From positions 56,192 to 120,191 of the forward strand of contig QNGE01001218.1 in the NCBI GenBank assembly GCA_008508345.1: DNA of 64,000 nt. The letters run 5' to 3'. Position numbers and translations under genes: made by a program. Shown piece by piece: positions 1 to 11,902 of the stretch (the stretch's first letter is position 1; each line of letters begins with the position of its first letter). The DNA comes from Paragonimus westermani. Its lineage: Eukaryota > Platyhelminthes > Trematoda > Plagiorchiida > Troglotrematidae. The notes below the pieces were generated by a model that worked only from the letters and a program-made list of their open reading frames with translations, did not search any database and was not told the DNA's origin.

Positions 1-1138
1 GTAGATGGCTTATTTTTTTCTTGCTTTTCCTTTCTGGTAAGTTGAGCTAATAAATTCGAGGTCTGGGAACCCGAGCGTTTCGGACAAAGCGAATATTATT
101 GTGCACGGTTAGTTTACATTTACGATTCTACTGATGTAACAGTCGTAAAAGAAACATCATGACGAAAAAAAAATCGCGATTGCTCAGTGAGTGTTATGAA
201 GGATGTTTTTGCCTACGAGATCTCTCTGTGCTAGGGTTGCTCTCAGGAGTACACATCCCATAGCTGTTTTTATGATACTCAGTCCACTCAACTCTCGGTG
301 ATGTACTACCATCTTCAGACCGCAAGTGTGACGGCTCTAATCCTTCTACACCGACTCGACGATTCATTCAGGAGAATGGTACATCAGCGGTACATGTTAT
401 CTTAGTTTATGGATAACCAGATTCCGTAAGGGAATATCAAGGAGTGTTCTAACGGCAGGTATGCTCGCCTGATCCTACTGCATATATATATATATAATGT
501 TACCGCTAGATCGGAAAGCATATGAATACTAAAGTTCCGATTCCAATAGTGGCTTTCCTTATTACGTCATTTCACGCATGGATACTCACGCATTAATGTT
601 CAGTGTTGATGGGGAATCATGTTCTGTATACACTGTATATAACTGGATGTGCATGCTGTGAGGGAAATTCTTCCGTGTCGAACTTCCGTTTTTCCACAGC
701 CGCTTTACAACAAAGACCCTTTCTACAAGTCACCGATGAACCACAGTGCGACGCGATTTTCATAATTGGAAATGAAAAAAATGTTCACAGAAGTATTCTT
801 GAAAATCAACGTTACTATAGAAAAGTCAACGAAGGTAGTACGTCACTGAAATCGTTGCGCCATCCGGTGTACATACACGAGAAACATGTATCGAATCTGC
901 CACTATATACAACTCCACACTCACCACAAATATTGTTAAGACGGAGTTTAAAGGGAGATGTAAGATCTATGAGGTCACCGTCAAAGTGGAACACAAGAAC
1001 AGCAATTATGAAGTGGTAAGGGGTTTTGGATGACCAGATATGGACAGTTCCCACCCCGTAGTAGTCTCTGGGTGTGATATGCCCCTGCACAAGGGTGTAT
1101 TGGCGACAATTCCAGTAATCATTGGTTGATTCAAATGG
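1..1138. other. unassigned flank
   Basis: I see no gene that can be supported here. A short alternating AT run lies at about 482-496. A 138-codon open frame at 603-1019 (+) overlaps an equally open frame on the other strand and has no recognisable motif or convincing splice signal, so it is not called. Confidence 0.5.
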
Positions 1139-1213
1139 CTGCACCTTAGCATTCAGAAACTTTTGCGGTAGTTTGATGAATTTTTCTGGACTTCCAAATT
1201 TACCAAGAACCAT
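1139..1213 (-). pseudogene. RTE-type LINE reverse transcriptase scrap
   Basis: Read on the minus strand from 1213, this stretch gives LGKFGSPEKFIKL followed by about ten more residues. It resembles the block with the pattern L-x-K-F-G-x-P-x-K-F that lies N-terminal to the catalytic core in RTE-like non-LTR retrotransposon RTs. The frame stays open to 815 but similarity stops after about 25 residues, and no catalytic motif (GxPQG or YxDD) is near. It is best read as a tiny relic of a LINE insertion. The match is short, so chance similarity is possible. Confidence 0.4.
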
Positions 1214-2965
1214 CCATAGTCATTTAAGGCTCACAGACTCAGACCCAGAATGAAGATGTGCAGAGACCGGCTGTGTTTGCAACATATTCTCTGGAGTTGG
1301 CGAGTGGTGAACACCGTGGCAGTGTAACTACTTGTCGGCAATTTATAATGTTCGTAAAGACCCTTTGTACGTATGACTTAGACACTGTGGGTTAAGTAAG
1401 GTTCATGCTGAAACCTTTTCGGCACAAATTATTGCTTGCCTAAAACAAAGTTGATTACATTCTTATGCAAAGTAACAGTAGATTTTCAAAATTAGGATGA
1501 CCTTGTTCAAACTAGAATACCGCACATATAGTCTGCTGCTGAATAATGGATATTTTGGTCCACTGAACTCGTTGAAACCATTCGGCTTATGCATCCATAC
1601 ACAACAACCTACGAGCAGACGCAGTCAGAGCCAGAGTCACTTTCCAGCTAACTTGAAGATTTTCTACTGCGTGATACAATTGTCCAAGCCGTTACACAAA
1701 AGTAGGGGTTGAACATCTTACCAATGGGGTCTGCGGCATCTGTGCAGTTCCTACACACTGTATCTAATAGTATCTCGCATATATAGCAACTGTATATGAC
1801 TTCAGATAGTATATTTTGTTAAATTAGTCCGCTCTTCAAATGAGGGCCGAAGGAACAACAAGGTAGCTGTTTTACAGCCACCTGAAAACAGGCGGACGAA
1901 ATTTATGTGACGAGAAGCTGCAATACCAAGATATTATCTAAGGAAGTCCATAACGTCGTAGCATTTACCAGATTTGAACTGAATCGCCCGGAATGGACGT
2001 GGGGAACAACAGTTGCACTCAGTCCACACTGGAGTTATAGGCGTTATAGGTCTGGTTGAAGTAACTACATGACCTTGTGATGAATGCGCTAGCAGATAAT
2101 AGGGGTAGGTCAAACCGCAAGTTGCGCAGCGCAAGCCACTGTACACAAGTTTCTCGACTCCAGAAACTGTTACGGGCTGAACCAAAAACAGATTCTGCCA
2201 ACCGTACTTACCTATGTCTAAAAACCACTTTCTATACTGAAGTAAGGATGGAATTATTCTTCACCTGACGTTGTTTTGAAAAGAATCCACGCAACATACC
2301 GTGAAACATATCATATTGACGATGTGCCAATCATAATAATTGAATGAGGCATCAACATTCGGCTAATCTCCTGAGTGCCGCGAAATGATCACCTACGTAT
2401 AACATTAATCTGGTGAGCAGGGAACGGTCGTCATCAATCCCACCATAAAAAACTACACCAGTGGTTCTCACTGATACCTAACTGCCATAGAACCATTAAG
2501 AAAAAACCCAACCTTGCTGAGGTGGAGAGAAACAGAAGGAAAGTTGAAGAGAACTAACTATTAAGAATACCTACGTTTATATTCATGCATCCAGCATCAC
2601 GATGTCTACACTTTTCAGCCGTAATTAACTGGACTATAGGTGGAAGTAAGGGATCAACGGCGAAACAAATTTCTTAAGACTTTCACTTCCTCGCGTCATT
2701 AAATGCACATTCTTAAGAGAAGATTCGGCTAAACCGCGAAAACATTCACGCCACCGAGCTCGAATAACTAACAACCCACTTAACGTTTCGAGTTACCGAT
2801 TCCTTGAGTCACGAGGGCCTCAGGCGAAATGAGCCCGATCTATAGTGGCCAAAACCTTCGTGAATGACTTAATTTCTCTATAACAGGTCATCACCTGTCC
2901 ACCTCTATCTTTATGCCGGCTGGCTGCAGCATTAGCAAAGATTGCTTGGTGTGGCAGAGGACTAG
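1214..2965. other. unassigned
   Basis: Nothing recognisable. Open frames at 1497-1712 (+) and 1934-2201 (-) are short, lack motifs and overlap other frames. A weak acceptor at about 2618 (+) is followed by a frame that closes after about 18 codons. Confidence 0.45.
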
Positions 2966-3295
2966 CTGGAATCCTTAGCACATGGCCCCAACACTTACAA
3001 TGCTGTTTGTTCCCGCTATGAGGTGCACAAGGTTACTCCTAAGCTGGAGCACATACAGTGGGATTTTAAGCGTTCCTTTGCTCAGCAAGTTATTGAGGAT
3101 ATGATGAGTGAAAATAACAGCCTTCCTATCACACATGTTTATCATCATATTTCGTACAACATCTGGCAATGCCCACGTGGATTGAACGTAAAGTTCAATA
3201 CTCTGGATTTCTGTGAATCCAAGTCCCATCAAGACTTTAACATTTCTTTCATTCTCGTTGGTGACATGCTTAAAAACATTTATCACATGCAATAA
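2966..3295 (+). CDS. unidentified 109-residue open frame
   Basis: Open from just after a TAG at 2963-2965 to TAA at 3293-3295. The frame contains NTYNAVCSRYEVHKV near its start and DFKRSFAQQVIEDMMSEN in its middle, and is mixed in composition with no low-complexity run. There is no ATG near the beginning, so it would have to be an internal or terminal exon, or the remains of a transposon frame. I do not recognise the product. The opposite strand is also open over the same stretch (2975-3301), which weakens the case. Confidence 0.25.
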   Translation: MESLAHGPNTYNAVCSRYEVHKVTPKLEHIQWDFKRSFAQQVIEDMMSENNSLPITHVYHHISYNIWQCPRGLNVKFNTLDFCESKSHQDFNISFILVGDMLKNIYHMQ

Positions 3296-4387
3296 GCACA
3301 CTCCGCGGTAAGAACAGAAATCAAACGGTATTCAAACATACTGTATACCACTGAAATCAGCGTCAACTGCATGGCGATTATAAAGATTACGACAGAAACA
3401 ATCTTATGCACAGACCAGTGGGTGATACTGGTTGATCAGTTAAACTCACAAGATTATCGAATGCTTTGGATTATGTTTACGTGAAAACAGTGTGAAACGT
3501 TAATGTAGAAATTAAGTGGAGGTGGTTAGCAACCGAAGAAGCCCGGATCTGGGTTATCCGCCGAGTTGCTAGTGCAGGTTACGTCAGCGTGTCTGGTTAT
3601 CATTTAGACATGTGAGACCACCCGGTTAGCTACAACGTCATTAATCCCATGACCGAGTGATCAGATCCAAATGGTTGGCCACAACTTTGGATGAATGGTA
3701 TCCAGCTCACCCAATCATTTCGAAAGGCAACTGAACAGAATCGTCTTGTCCTATCCAATCAATAGACTCATGGTCGGGACTTCTCAATTACGTTTAAGTC
3801 ACTGTCTGTGTTGAACCGGCTGAGCATGCTTTAAATATCCACTAGAAGTTTGGGGAGCTAGAGTGACTCAACTCAAATCATCCATACTTGATCATAGCCA
3901 TCACATTCAGATAAACCTTCCGGTTAACCCACTTTGAAAGGAGGCACTAGACACGCGTTTCGCTCTTGTTAGAGCTCGTCAGCCGTGCATATCCCCGACC
4001 GGACCGGAATTCGCTGCTTAAAGCAATCCGATTCCTTGAACTTCCATTAGAAATTCAAAGCGCGCTCAGTTGGATCAATGTAGACGGTAATTTCGACCCA
4101 ACTGTGGAGTCCTGAGCACGAGGTTATCGAACTGACTTAAAAGAGTGAATCCGTTTTATCTTTTTTTCAAAGTGACAAGGCATGCTGAACATACTTCACG
4201 TGAAATTGTGACAGAATTTTTTGATATGATCATTTGGTCATGCTTTTTTGCGGTTGTTTAGAGGTTAGTCCTGCTATTCGTCGTCGCATATTCTGTTCTA
4301 TCAATACACTTCTCACAGCAACTGTAGGCGAACTGGTACATTTAGTAAGAGGCTGGATGACCCGTTAAAATACGATCGGAGAGTTAA
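3296..4387. other. unassigned, holds repeat R1 copy A
   Basis: Apart from the R1 repeat copy, I see no gene, RNA or regulatory element. Confidence 0.45.
3902..3990 (+). repeat. dispersed repeat family R1, copy A
   Basis: One of four diverged copies of the same non-coding sequence in the window (others near 5590, 7158 and, inverted, 24573). Shared landmarks in order are CATTCAGATA, a CCTTCCGG/CTGTCCAG-like block, a TTTGAAAGG/TTCGAAAAG block, then GCTCTTGTTAGAGCTC and a GTGCATATC end. No coding capacity is visible. It is probably part of a longer interspersed element such as a non-autonomous retroposon. Confidence 0.55.
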
Positions 4388-4630
4388 ATGGCAGTATTGT
4401 GGGTGAAGAACGACGGTTTTAACCCAACACTTGGTTGGGAAGGATTAGAGATCTGCCAAAATTTTGCCTGTATCACTCGCGGTGTGAAGGTGAGATCCGG
4501 TCAAATTTTATTTCGGGAGGCAATATCAGGTGTCCGATATAAATGGACAGAACAACAGTGGTTTCCCGGCCAGAGAATATTCGGCCAAACAGAGCGCACT
4601 TACAGGCCGCTGCTGACAGAACTGTGGTCG
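4388..4630 (+). CDS. possible first exon, unknown product
   Basis: An ATG at 4388 follows an in-frame stop. It opens a frame of 81 codons that meets a consensus-like donor (GTCG|GTAAGC) in phase 0 at 4630/4631; unspliced, the frame would run to 4825. Composition is ordinary for coding sequence (several W, Y and G) but no domain is recognised. No partner exon was found. It could be a chance frame. Confidence 0.2.
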
Positions 4631-4825
4631 GTAAGCATCAGACAGCCAAAAGCGACGGTTAGCCGCTTCATCGAAATTATTTATGAGATAGTGACTACAA
4701 TTTGCTTGAACTCGCTCTTAACCGAAACAGCGGAATTGCTCAAGTCAGTGAAATGGAATGTACTCGGGAACAGACCAGACAAAACACTATACGCTCGTTG
4801 TCCAATAATAGTCCCGTCAGTATAG

Positions 4826-6645
4826 TCAAAAACTACTGTTTGTATTTAAAGGAAGGATCGTTTTTCCAATAGCATAAATTTGTCCATTTCCCACCCCCAC
4901 CCCTCTTACCGTTCTTGTTTTCATTGTTGTTGACATAGTATTCAAGATCACTTAGTAGTTTAATTCATTACAAACAAAACTAAATATCAAATTTTTAGCA
5001 CAGTGTTTACGATTCATGCTCTGCAATTCACCACATAACATGCTATCCAAAAAATTTGTGCGCCGAATCAAACGGAGTCAAAATTAGTGTTTGAGTCTAC
5101 CTTCAGTCAATGATGTCGTGTAAAATGAGATGTAGGAGCGTTGTTGATTTTGATTAATTCTAACGAATATATGTTCCTTACTAAATTGAAAATAATCACA
5201 GGTGCTGTAGGATCCGTGCATTGACCAGTCACTTTCAACGTTTCAAATTTAATAACTTACTTATGGCCTACTCGATGCACATATATGGAAGAGAAAGGTT
5301 TAACTACGCATACATTTACGTCAGGTGATGGTCCGGCTATTCAGCAACCCGTCACTGAGCAAGATTTTTCTATGGCATCGGCATTGCATTTGGCATTCAG
5401 CATTCACAATACACGACAAGGGACGTTGTGTTAATAATATGCGAGGAAGTGAACGTACACGGCATTCAATTTTTCGCTGCCACACCATAAAGAGGCAAAC
5501 TAATGAGGAAACACAACAGAAGAGGGCTTTGGCGAACAGCAATTCGATTACATGAAATTCTCACTATGTGATGGGGTATATTTTCAGGTTGACCATCACT
5601 CACATTTGGTCGTAGCCTCCGCATTCAGATAGACTGTCCAGCCAGCCTCTTTCGAAAAGAAAGATTGGGTATAGTCTTAAAATGGTCACGTTGGTTAAAT
5701 TATCTGCTCAAACTGGTTATTACTTTTCCCGGCTGACGATATCAGGCAAGTTATGCAGTTATTTTACAGAGGAAGTGAAGAAACGTTCATTTAACCTGAA
5801 AGACCAAAAATGTATGGGGAAGTCTAGATAAATTATACACATATGACAGACGGTTCAGCCTCAACTTTAGCCACTATTAATTTTGAATGCCAGATAAACA
5901 GGTTACCATGTGTACAGACGTTTCTCAGATGGATTCTGCCTACTCTGGAACAAGTCACCTACATTTTCAGTCACGTTTTTCTTGCTTCAGATGCACAAAA
6001 CTCTACTGACACATATGTGCCAAAAGAAGTTTCACCATGCTCTGCTGTGTCCTAAGACGCTGTCGTCTGTCAACATACATACGCCTGTTTCAGTGTGTTC
6101 TTTCTTGATCACTCTGTTTGCAGGTGTGTCGGCTGTATGAATATATTGACTCAGTGTGTTTAATAGTTCGGTGTTTGTAGATGTCTTACGTTCAAGAACT
6201 GTCGTAGATTTAGTTTCCTTTCCACAAATGCTGCTGTATCCCTGGTACTTTCTTGTCACACTACACACTTCACTAACCAAAACGCGCAACGATAAACACT
6301 GGAAAAACTGGAAATTTCTGTCTTCTTTACAAACATAGTAACGCATAAGCGGCTTAAGCTCAAAAAATCATATCCCGTCATCTTCAAACAACGATCCTCC
6401 TGTCTCAATAAAAATTTATGAACTCTTCAAAGAAGTTGATAATAAAGTTATCATCAGTCAATCGTGTGATGAGGTGATATCATATATTTGTTTATTAATA
6501 AGCTGATTCTCTTCTGTCAACGACGAAAACAGCTCAGTACTTCAGCTATTCAGAGGCCAATAAAGAAGTATACTGCAATTTGACTATTAGTGTCAGAGCT
6601 GGTATGTCGTAAAACCTCACGCATATTTTAACTAATTCATTGCAG
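4826..6645. other. unassigned, holds repeat R1 copy B
   Basis: Several short overlapping frames on both strands (5321-5555, 5843-6346) show no motif and mirror one another. Only the R1 repeat copy at 5590-5670 is supported. Confidence 0.45.
5590..5670 (+). repeat. dispersed repeat family R1, copy B
   Basis: Contains the clearest form of the core: GCATTCAGATAGACTGTCC followed by AGCCAGCCTCTTTCGAAAAG. It aligns with copy A and, on the reverse strand, with copy D, including the same CAGCCTCTTTCGAAAA block. The right end fades earlier than in copies A and C. Confidence 0.6.
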
Positions 6646-6700
6646 CAAACACCACGGGATTCAAAGTTGGCTTCAAATATTGTGCATGCTACTGCGAAAG
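6646..6700 (+). CDS. candidate internal exon, unknown product
   Basis: A textbook acceptor (pyrimidine-rich tract with CTAAT branch-like sequence, then TTGCAG) is followed by 55 bases ending at AAAG|GTAAGC. One frame reads QTPRDSKLASNIVHATAK with no stop. The quality of both splice sites around such a short open stretch is the main evidence. The product is not recognised and no neighbouring exon could be attached. Confidence 0.33.
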
Positions 6701-9024
6701 GTAAGCGATTTGTCAATCGTTGAACTTGTAAAGTATTGGAAGTCAGAAGAAAAGTTGAACTTCTTGAATAATTTACTGTTAATGGCTGCCTGTGGTTTTG
6801 CTAAATCGAGTTCATCAAATATTGTCATTTCCAAAAACTAAGCACAGCTCGCCTACTAGATATGCTTAATAATACCCTTTATAGGTTTCAATGATTTTGG
6901 TGAGTGTCTCTGTAACACTGTTGCTTGGAATACACTCTGGAGATGAAAGTGTAGATTCTACTGACTAAAGTGGCTTTCATGTTACTGAATAGTTTCCTTG
7001 AGCATACAAGCCCAGAACGGACAACTGACGTTCACATCTGTCTGCAAAAATACGTCGACCACAAAAAGTGACTGAACGATATATTATTAAAATTACTGCT
7101 GGTAAACTGCAAAATCTTCTCAAGCTGAGCATCACTCTTACTTGAACGTTACTGTTACATTCAGGTATAACTGTCAGACAGCCTCATTGAAAAAGAACCT
7201 CGAGTTTTGTTCTTGTTAAAGCTCATCATTAGTACATATTGATGTCAGGACTGCGAGCTGAAGTCTGATCATAATTGTAAGAGACTTCAATTTGGTTACG
7301 ATCAACTTCTCATGTTTGAACGTTCAGCCACTCACGCTTATTAGTACTGATCCATCTGCTCTGTCGCCCACAGAGAAGGTCCCATAACTATTTTTTTTCT
7401 CCCCAGTCGAAGACTTTTTAACTAGGACTTCCCTTTGGGTTCAAATCACAAAAGTCAATAAACACATTCGTATTATTGATGAACCCAAATTTATATCGGT
7501 GAATTTCTATGATACCACTTTATTCTGTTGCATATACCGAAGCCTAATAGAACGCTCTTTCCCCCACCCCGCTGTTCAACTTCACTGCCCACTCTCGGCA
7601 TGTTCCTTACAACAAACAAAGGTGAGTTACACTCACTAATCAATCCGCTTCCTGATGCATTTTACATCTTTATTTTGGAACCGTGGACAACAGCACTCTT
7701 GTCTACATGTTTAGACGGTGTCCCGGGAGTACTCAACAGTTTTTGGAACGGGACTACAAGGCCAGATAGTCTAACAGGTATTTGGTAGAATAAGGGCCAC
7801 ATTCGTGTCACTTATGTACTTGAATAAGCCATTCATATGATGTGAGGTGGTGAGGTGCTGTCCCTAAATGAGCTTGAATGACACTAAAACGCCTGTGTGA
7901 AATGTTCGCGTCAAACAATTTTGTTTGTTGGATCCAGACAAACAACCCAATCGATTACCGGAAATGGATAGATGACAGAATGAGCATGATCGATATATCA
8001 GTAGGCTTCACTTGGTTTCATGGGGCGTATGTGACAGGATTTCAATTCCTGAAGAAACGTGACAGTTATTCAAACAGGTCGGATTGTCTGTAGACCGACT
8101 GACAGATAACCTAACATACACATGTACAGTAAACAGCCAACAAGCGAAGTGAACAGAATAAAGTCAAACAATGCATGTTAAGCTCATGTTGACAAACTCC
8201 AAACAAAACGTACATTAACACAATGGGAAACTGGAGGAATATAATTCAAAGTGGACACTGATGAAACGAAGAAGAAAGTAATGAAATTACTAACCCATCC
8301 TTATTTGATGAGTTGGAGTTTCGCCTATTTGGTTGCCTTCGTCTTTCAGAAACACTGTACTTTTGTGTGACTAACACCTTCCGGAAATAGATGAGGTGTA
8401 TTTGTTTACTTTCTGAAAAATAACGCAAAATACCTGTGTAGTATGTACTGCAGGATCGGATCTTAATATGTGTTCACTCATGTTATATTTGTTGCAGTTC
8501 CGGCATACATGAGATATTGCCGCGTGTGGATTGAGGTTTAAGTTCGTAGTGTCCGCATTAGCAGCTTGTTGAAATAGTTGTTGAACTAGTCAGTTCATCA
8601 ACCCGTTCTTCCAACAAGAATTGATCTCTGGTTCTTTTCTACGTAACAAACGTGAAAAGTTTCATCCAGTACAATTTGAAGTCGGTAAATCGTTATTTGG
8701 TGAATAACTGATTCCGTTGGCCCTTGTGCTCTGTTGCTGAGATTGCATTCCACTGCATCGCACACACATTTTCCAATTTCATTTTGACCCACAAAGAAAT
8801 GATCAACTTGACTGGGTTTCTGAAACCAACAGATTTACTTACTTGATTGTGGGCAGAAAAACTCGTCGGATTGAAGACGGTAAAGTCGAGGAATACAAGG
8901 TAGTTATTGCACATCTACTGATAGACATGTCACAGGTCACATGCACTGTCATATTCTATCTTGAAAAAGTAAGGCAATGTAGTATACCACACTGTTGACT
9001 AATATGTGTGGTTGTAAGAGACGG
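6701..9024. other. unassigned, holds repeat R1 copy C
   Basis: No supported gene. The frame at 7528-7788 starts in a pyrimidine-rich run and has no motif. Other short frames overlap one another. The only feature is the R1 repeat copy at 7158-7240. Confidence 0.45.
7158..7240 (+). repeat. dispersed repeat family R1, copy C
   Basis: Shares CATTCAG-TATAACTGTC, CAGCCTC, a GAAAAAG block, and the right-hand TTGTTCTTGTTAAAGCTCATC block with copy A. It is more diverged than copy B but collinear with the family. Confidence 0.5.
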
Positions 9025-9070
9025 TTGATACATGCCGAGTCAGCATTTCGTACGGACTCATCAATACCAA
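9025..9070 (-). ncRNA. decayed hammerhead ribozyme of a PLE
   Basis: Read on the minus strand: stem I strand TTGGTA, core TTGATGA, stem II GT-CCGT-AC, GAA, stem III ATGC/GCAT with a 7-nt loop, then G, then TATCAA, which re-pairs with the first strand (six pairs, one G-U). This is the full hammerhead layout. Two positions are wrong: the core cytosine C3 is U, and the cleavage-site base H17 is G, which is not cleavable. It lies 77 bases after the stop of the adjacent PLE endonuclease, almost the same place as the intact ribozyme near 61.05 kb. It should be inactive. Confidence 0.7.
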
Positions 9071-9147
9071 GTACACATTAATATAAAACGGTGTTTTATC
9101 TCAATTTGGAGGCGGTGGATAATCGGTCGGAGAAGTAGGAAAGGTTC

Positions 9148-9399
9148 TTACATGAAAGGTAGAATGAAGTACACTAACAACTGTTCCCGAACGCACAAAG
9201 TCGAGCAGAGTAGAGTGAATGAGATCGCTTTAGCAAGCCACAAGAACATGAGATTGGAATGAACTAATAAGATTTTGGATCTCCAAGTTGAGTGGTTATC
9301 GTGACCAGTGGTCAGAACGTGGCGTACGACTGCGGACACTGGTCGTCTGCTTGTATCACTGGCATGCAGTAATACGAACTGCTGCATCCACCTGAGCAA
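9148..9399 (-). pseudogene. Penelope-like element, C-terminal endonuclease relic
   Basis: The minus-strand frame ends in RRPVSAVVRHVLTTGH, then KILLVHSN and CVREQLLVYFILPFM. This matches in order the end of the PLE at 60.7-60.98 kb (PVSSVARHVQTTGH, KILLRHSN, CVQKQVFVNLTLPW), the region after the GIY-YIG core. The 3-prime tail is also shared: GATTATCCACC occurs after both stops (9114-9124 complement, and 60984-60994). The YIG-R core itself is not readable upstream, where a stop lies. This is a truncated, inverted copy of the same or a sister element. Confidence 0.78.
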
Positions 9400-9997
9400 A
9401 TGTCACCTTCTGGTGCTTGTTCTCAAACCACATTGTGAGTCACGGAGAGTCAGAAGCATTCATTGTTTACCATCATTGTTCAGCTGAGATCTAGAACCTA
9501 AGTTGTGTTAGATGAGTGCACGCTGGTGAACAGTGTGCATACCATACAACATAAAATGTAACTGAGTGACATGTGTGCTAAATTTTCTACGTTGCAAGTT
9601 TTATCTGTCTGTCAATAATTCTTATTCTATAAGTAAGTATACGGACTGTACCAGCTCTCAGTTCTCTGAATTCTTCATTCAAAATGGTGTGACATGGAAC
9701 AAAGCGGATAACAGAAACCGATCCATAAATAAAGGAAAATGCTTCCTCATACACAAATTATAAATGACCGAACTTGTTGTGATAACCACGTAGTTTGCAC
9801 AGAAAAGCGAGCTTAGTGACTGTCCAGAGTTGTCTCATCAAATTATTTGTGCGGTTAGTTTTACAAATCGAAACAAGATTCAACCAAGTGTGGCAAGTAC
9901 AACGTTTTTATTTCCTCTGTGTGTGGGTTGATAATTCAGAAGTCCAAATATGCCACCAATATTTGTTGCTACTTGTCACTACACTAAACACCCTTAA

Positions 9998-10399
9998 ATG
10001 TCTGTTTCGATTTTGGACACAAGATTTTCCATTACGTACTACAGAAAACCACTTTGGTGCACCAGAATTTCCATGTCAAAGTCTTGGGCGTGACGGCAAG
10101 AACGTGATCGGCTCGACCAATCGGGAGGGACAACCAAACTTAATTAGATCACTTCGCATTGGCTACTTTAACAGAGGAAGTGGTACGGGTTAATTGAGGG
10201 GTGTGAACGGCTTTGCATACGGTGAATCGGGCTAGCGGTCAAATTGGAGTTATATAATGAAGGACAACAGTTACGATTGGCACCATATTCACTAACGTTG
10301 AATCCAACTGAGAATGTCTGGAGCATCGTGAAGACAAGAGTTAAAAGGCAACTGCAGATGCAACACGAGAAAATATTGAACGGTGATCCTCAGGGTGTG
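9998..10399 (+). repeat. left arm of a 402 bp near-perfect inverted repeat
   Basis: Every base of 9998-10399 pairs with the complement of 12148-11747 in register (position sum always 22146). I found one substitution (CTTTGCATA here versus CTTTACATA in the other arm) and no indel. Similarity stops abruptly at both ends. The arm carries the end of a transposase-like frame. Such identity contrasts with the decay of every other repeat here, so the duplication is recent, maintained by conversion, or an assembly artefact. Confidence 0.95.
10244..10399 (+). pseudogene. DDE transposase C-terminal fragment, left copy
   Basis: The frame gives LRLAPYSLTLNPTENVWSIVK then basic KRQLQMQ. The block PYS-x-x-LNP-x-E-x-VW is the signature around the third catalytic acid of Tc1/mariner- and IS630-related DDE transposases, and the Glu is present. 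The similarity ends exactly where the inverted arm ends (10399), after which the frame is unrelated and stops at 10426. Upstream in frame there is a nearby stop, so no intact enzyme exists. Confidence 0.6.
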
Positions 10400-11563
10400 C
10401 AAAGTCAACAGGAGCGAAGAATATGAGCCCAACTCCAAGTGAGGTTAACCGCACATCAGACTGAGTTGCCAGGGCATCATTTAATGAGTTTTACTAAGTG
10501 ATAACATAGACATCATTCTCGGTCTAGCCTGGCGACCACGTTGCTAGTTCGTAACGGTAGGAAAACCAAAACATCCGTGATCACCATGGCCGAGGTCAAT
10601 GGAACTACACTAGTTGCGTTATTGTGTCATTCACAATTCAGTGTTGGACTGGGAATCGTTTGGAAACAACGAATAGAGAAGATGCACTACACGACTTTTA
10701 TTACACTAAAATATTCGTGTTTTTCTACCGTTGCGAGATAGCAAAGTAATGGGGAATTCGCTCAGTGAGACCTTGACCCCGTGGTCATCAGGTTAGGTTG
10801 GGGAATAAGCCTGTATCGTCACCCAGTATCACTCAATAAATGATGCCCTGAAAACCTGTTCTAATGTTCGGTCAACTTCACTTGGACTTGGCATCTGAAC
10901 TCAACAATAGTCAATCAACCAGACCCAAATATCAGTCAGAACAGTGCTAGGCTGGCTGTTGTACGCCAAAAAAATACAACTTTGAAAAGATTGTCAAGCC
11001 AATCCACTCTATATTTCGTTGTACCTTCTTAATGAAACACAACCAGAATCAGAAGTCCTCGAGTCAACTCCAAAAGCTGCTTTAAGAACCTTGGAAGGTA
11101 AATAGTCAGCATATAAACAACACCGGGCATATTCCGTACACTCTTTGACAGAATGATGGAAAGGGTGATATCCAGCATTCAGGTAGCGTAGAACATACGC
11201 TGAATTGCGTACCACGGTGATTCAAACAGCTAGTCAGGGCTAGTTTGCATCGACTAACCAGCTCAGATCCGATAATAAAAGGGGAATGTATTTGACAATC
11301 GATCAACCGCACCTTTATGTATATGCACACGGTTCTGGGCGTCGACTGGGTAGTAGTGTCATTGAAGGAGTAGTCAACTACTGAAGAAAGTGGACATATC
11401 GCGAGATGCTAACAGTTCACCCACTATTTTCAGTCACGAACATAAAACATTCGTTTATCTAAAGTGTGTGTGTAGCTCGGTTGTTCTTAGCCGTCCAGAC
11501 AAAAAGTGGAACACATTACGGTATCTAGGCACATTCATATGCCAAGAATTAATTTAATCAAGA
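10400..11563. other. unique spacer between the inverted arms
   Basis: This is most of the 1347 bp between the arms. No transposase-like or repeat signal is seen, and open frames at 10541-10741 (+) and 11009-11330 (-) lack motifs. The right arm's transposase frame extends into the last part (to 11564), which marks the right arm as the parent copy. Confidence 0.5.
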
Positions 11564-11902
11564 CTAACTTCCAGAAAAGAGGAAGCACAAAACCAAGTTG
11601 TGGTTGCTCCGAATACAACATTGTTCGTCCACTGAGAAGACGTGGGTTAACGATTGTGACTTCATCTTTTCACGGTTCATTGCCTGCACACAGTACCATT
11701 CGGGATAATCAACAAAGTTAGCGCAGTGGTCACCTGTGACGTCGTACACACCCTGAGGATCACCGTTCAATATTTTCTCGTGTTGCATCTGCAGTTGCCT
11801 TTTAACTCTTGTCTTCACGATGCTCCAGACATTCTCAGTTGGATTCAACGTTAGTGAATATGGTGCCAATCGTAACTGTTGTCCTTCATTATATAACTCC
11901 AA
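11564..11902 (-). pseudogene. DDE transposase C-terminus, right copy
   Basis: It carries the same LNPTENVWS block as the left copy. Here the frame continues past the arm boundary for about 60 more codons (YDVTGDHCANFVDYPEWYC and on) to a stop at 11564. The continuation resembles the short helical tail that follows the catalytic Glu in such transposases. No ATG begins the frame (it opens on TTG) and a stop lies just upstream, so the N-terminal two thirds with the first two Asp are missing or shifted. Confidence 0.55.

Noticed and set aside
603..1019. 138-codon frame on the plus strand
   Set aside because: Overlaps an open minus frame, has no motif, and the region shows no splice or start context.
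8258..8264. CTGATGA as a third hammerhead core
   Set aside because: No stem II followed by GAA at proper spacing and no re-pairing stem I.
10748..10805. Box-A-like TTCGCTCAGTGAG suggesting a tRNA gene
   Set aside because: No T-arm follows at tRNA distance and the arms do not fold.
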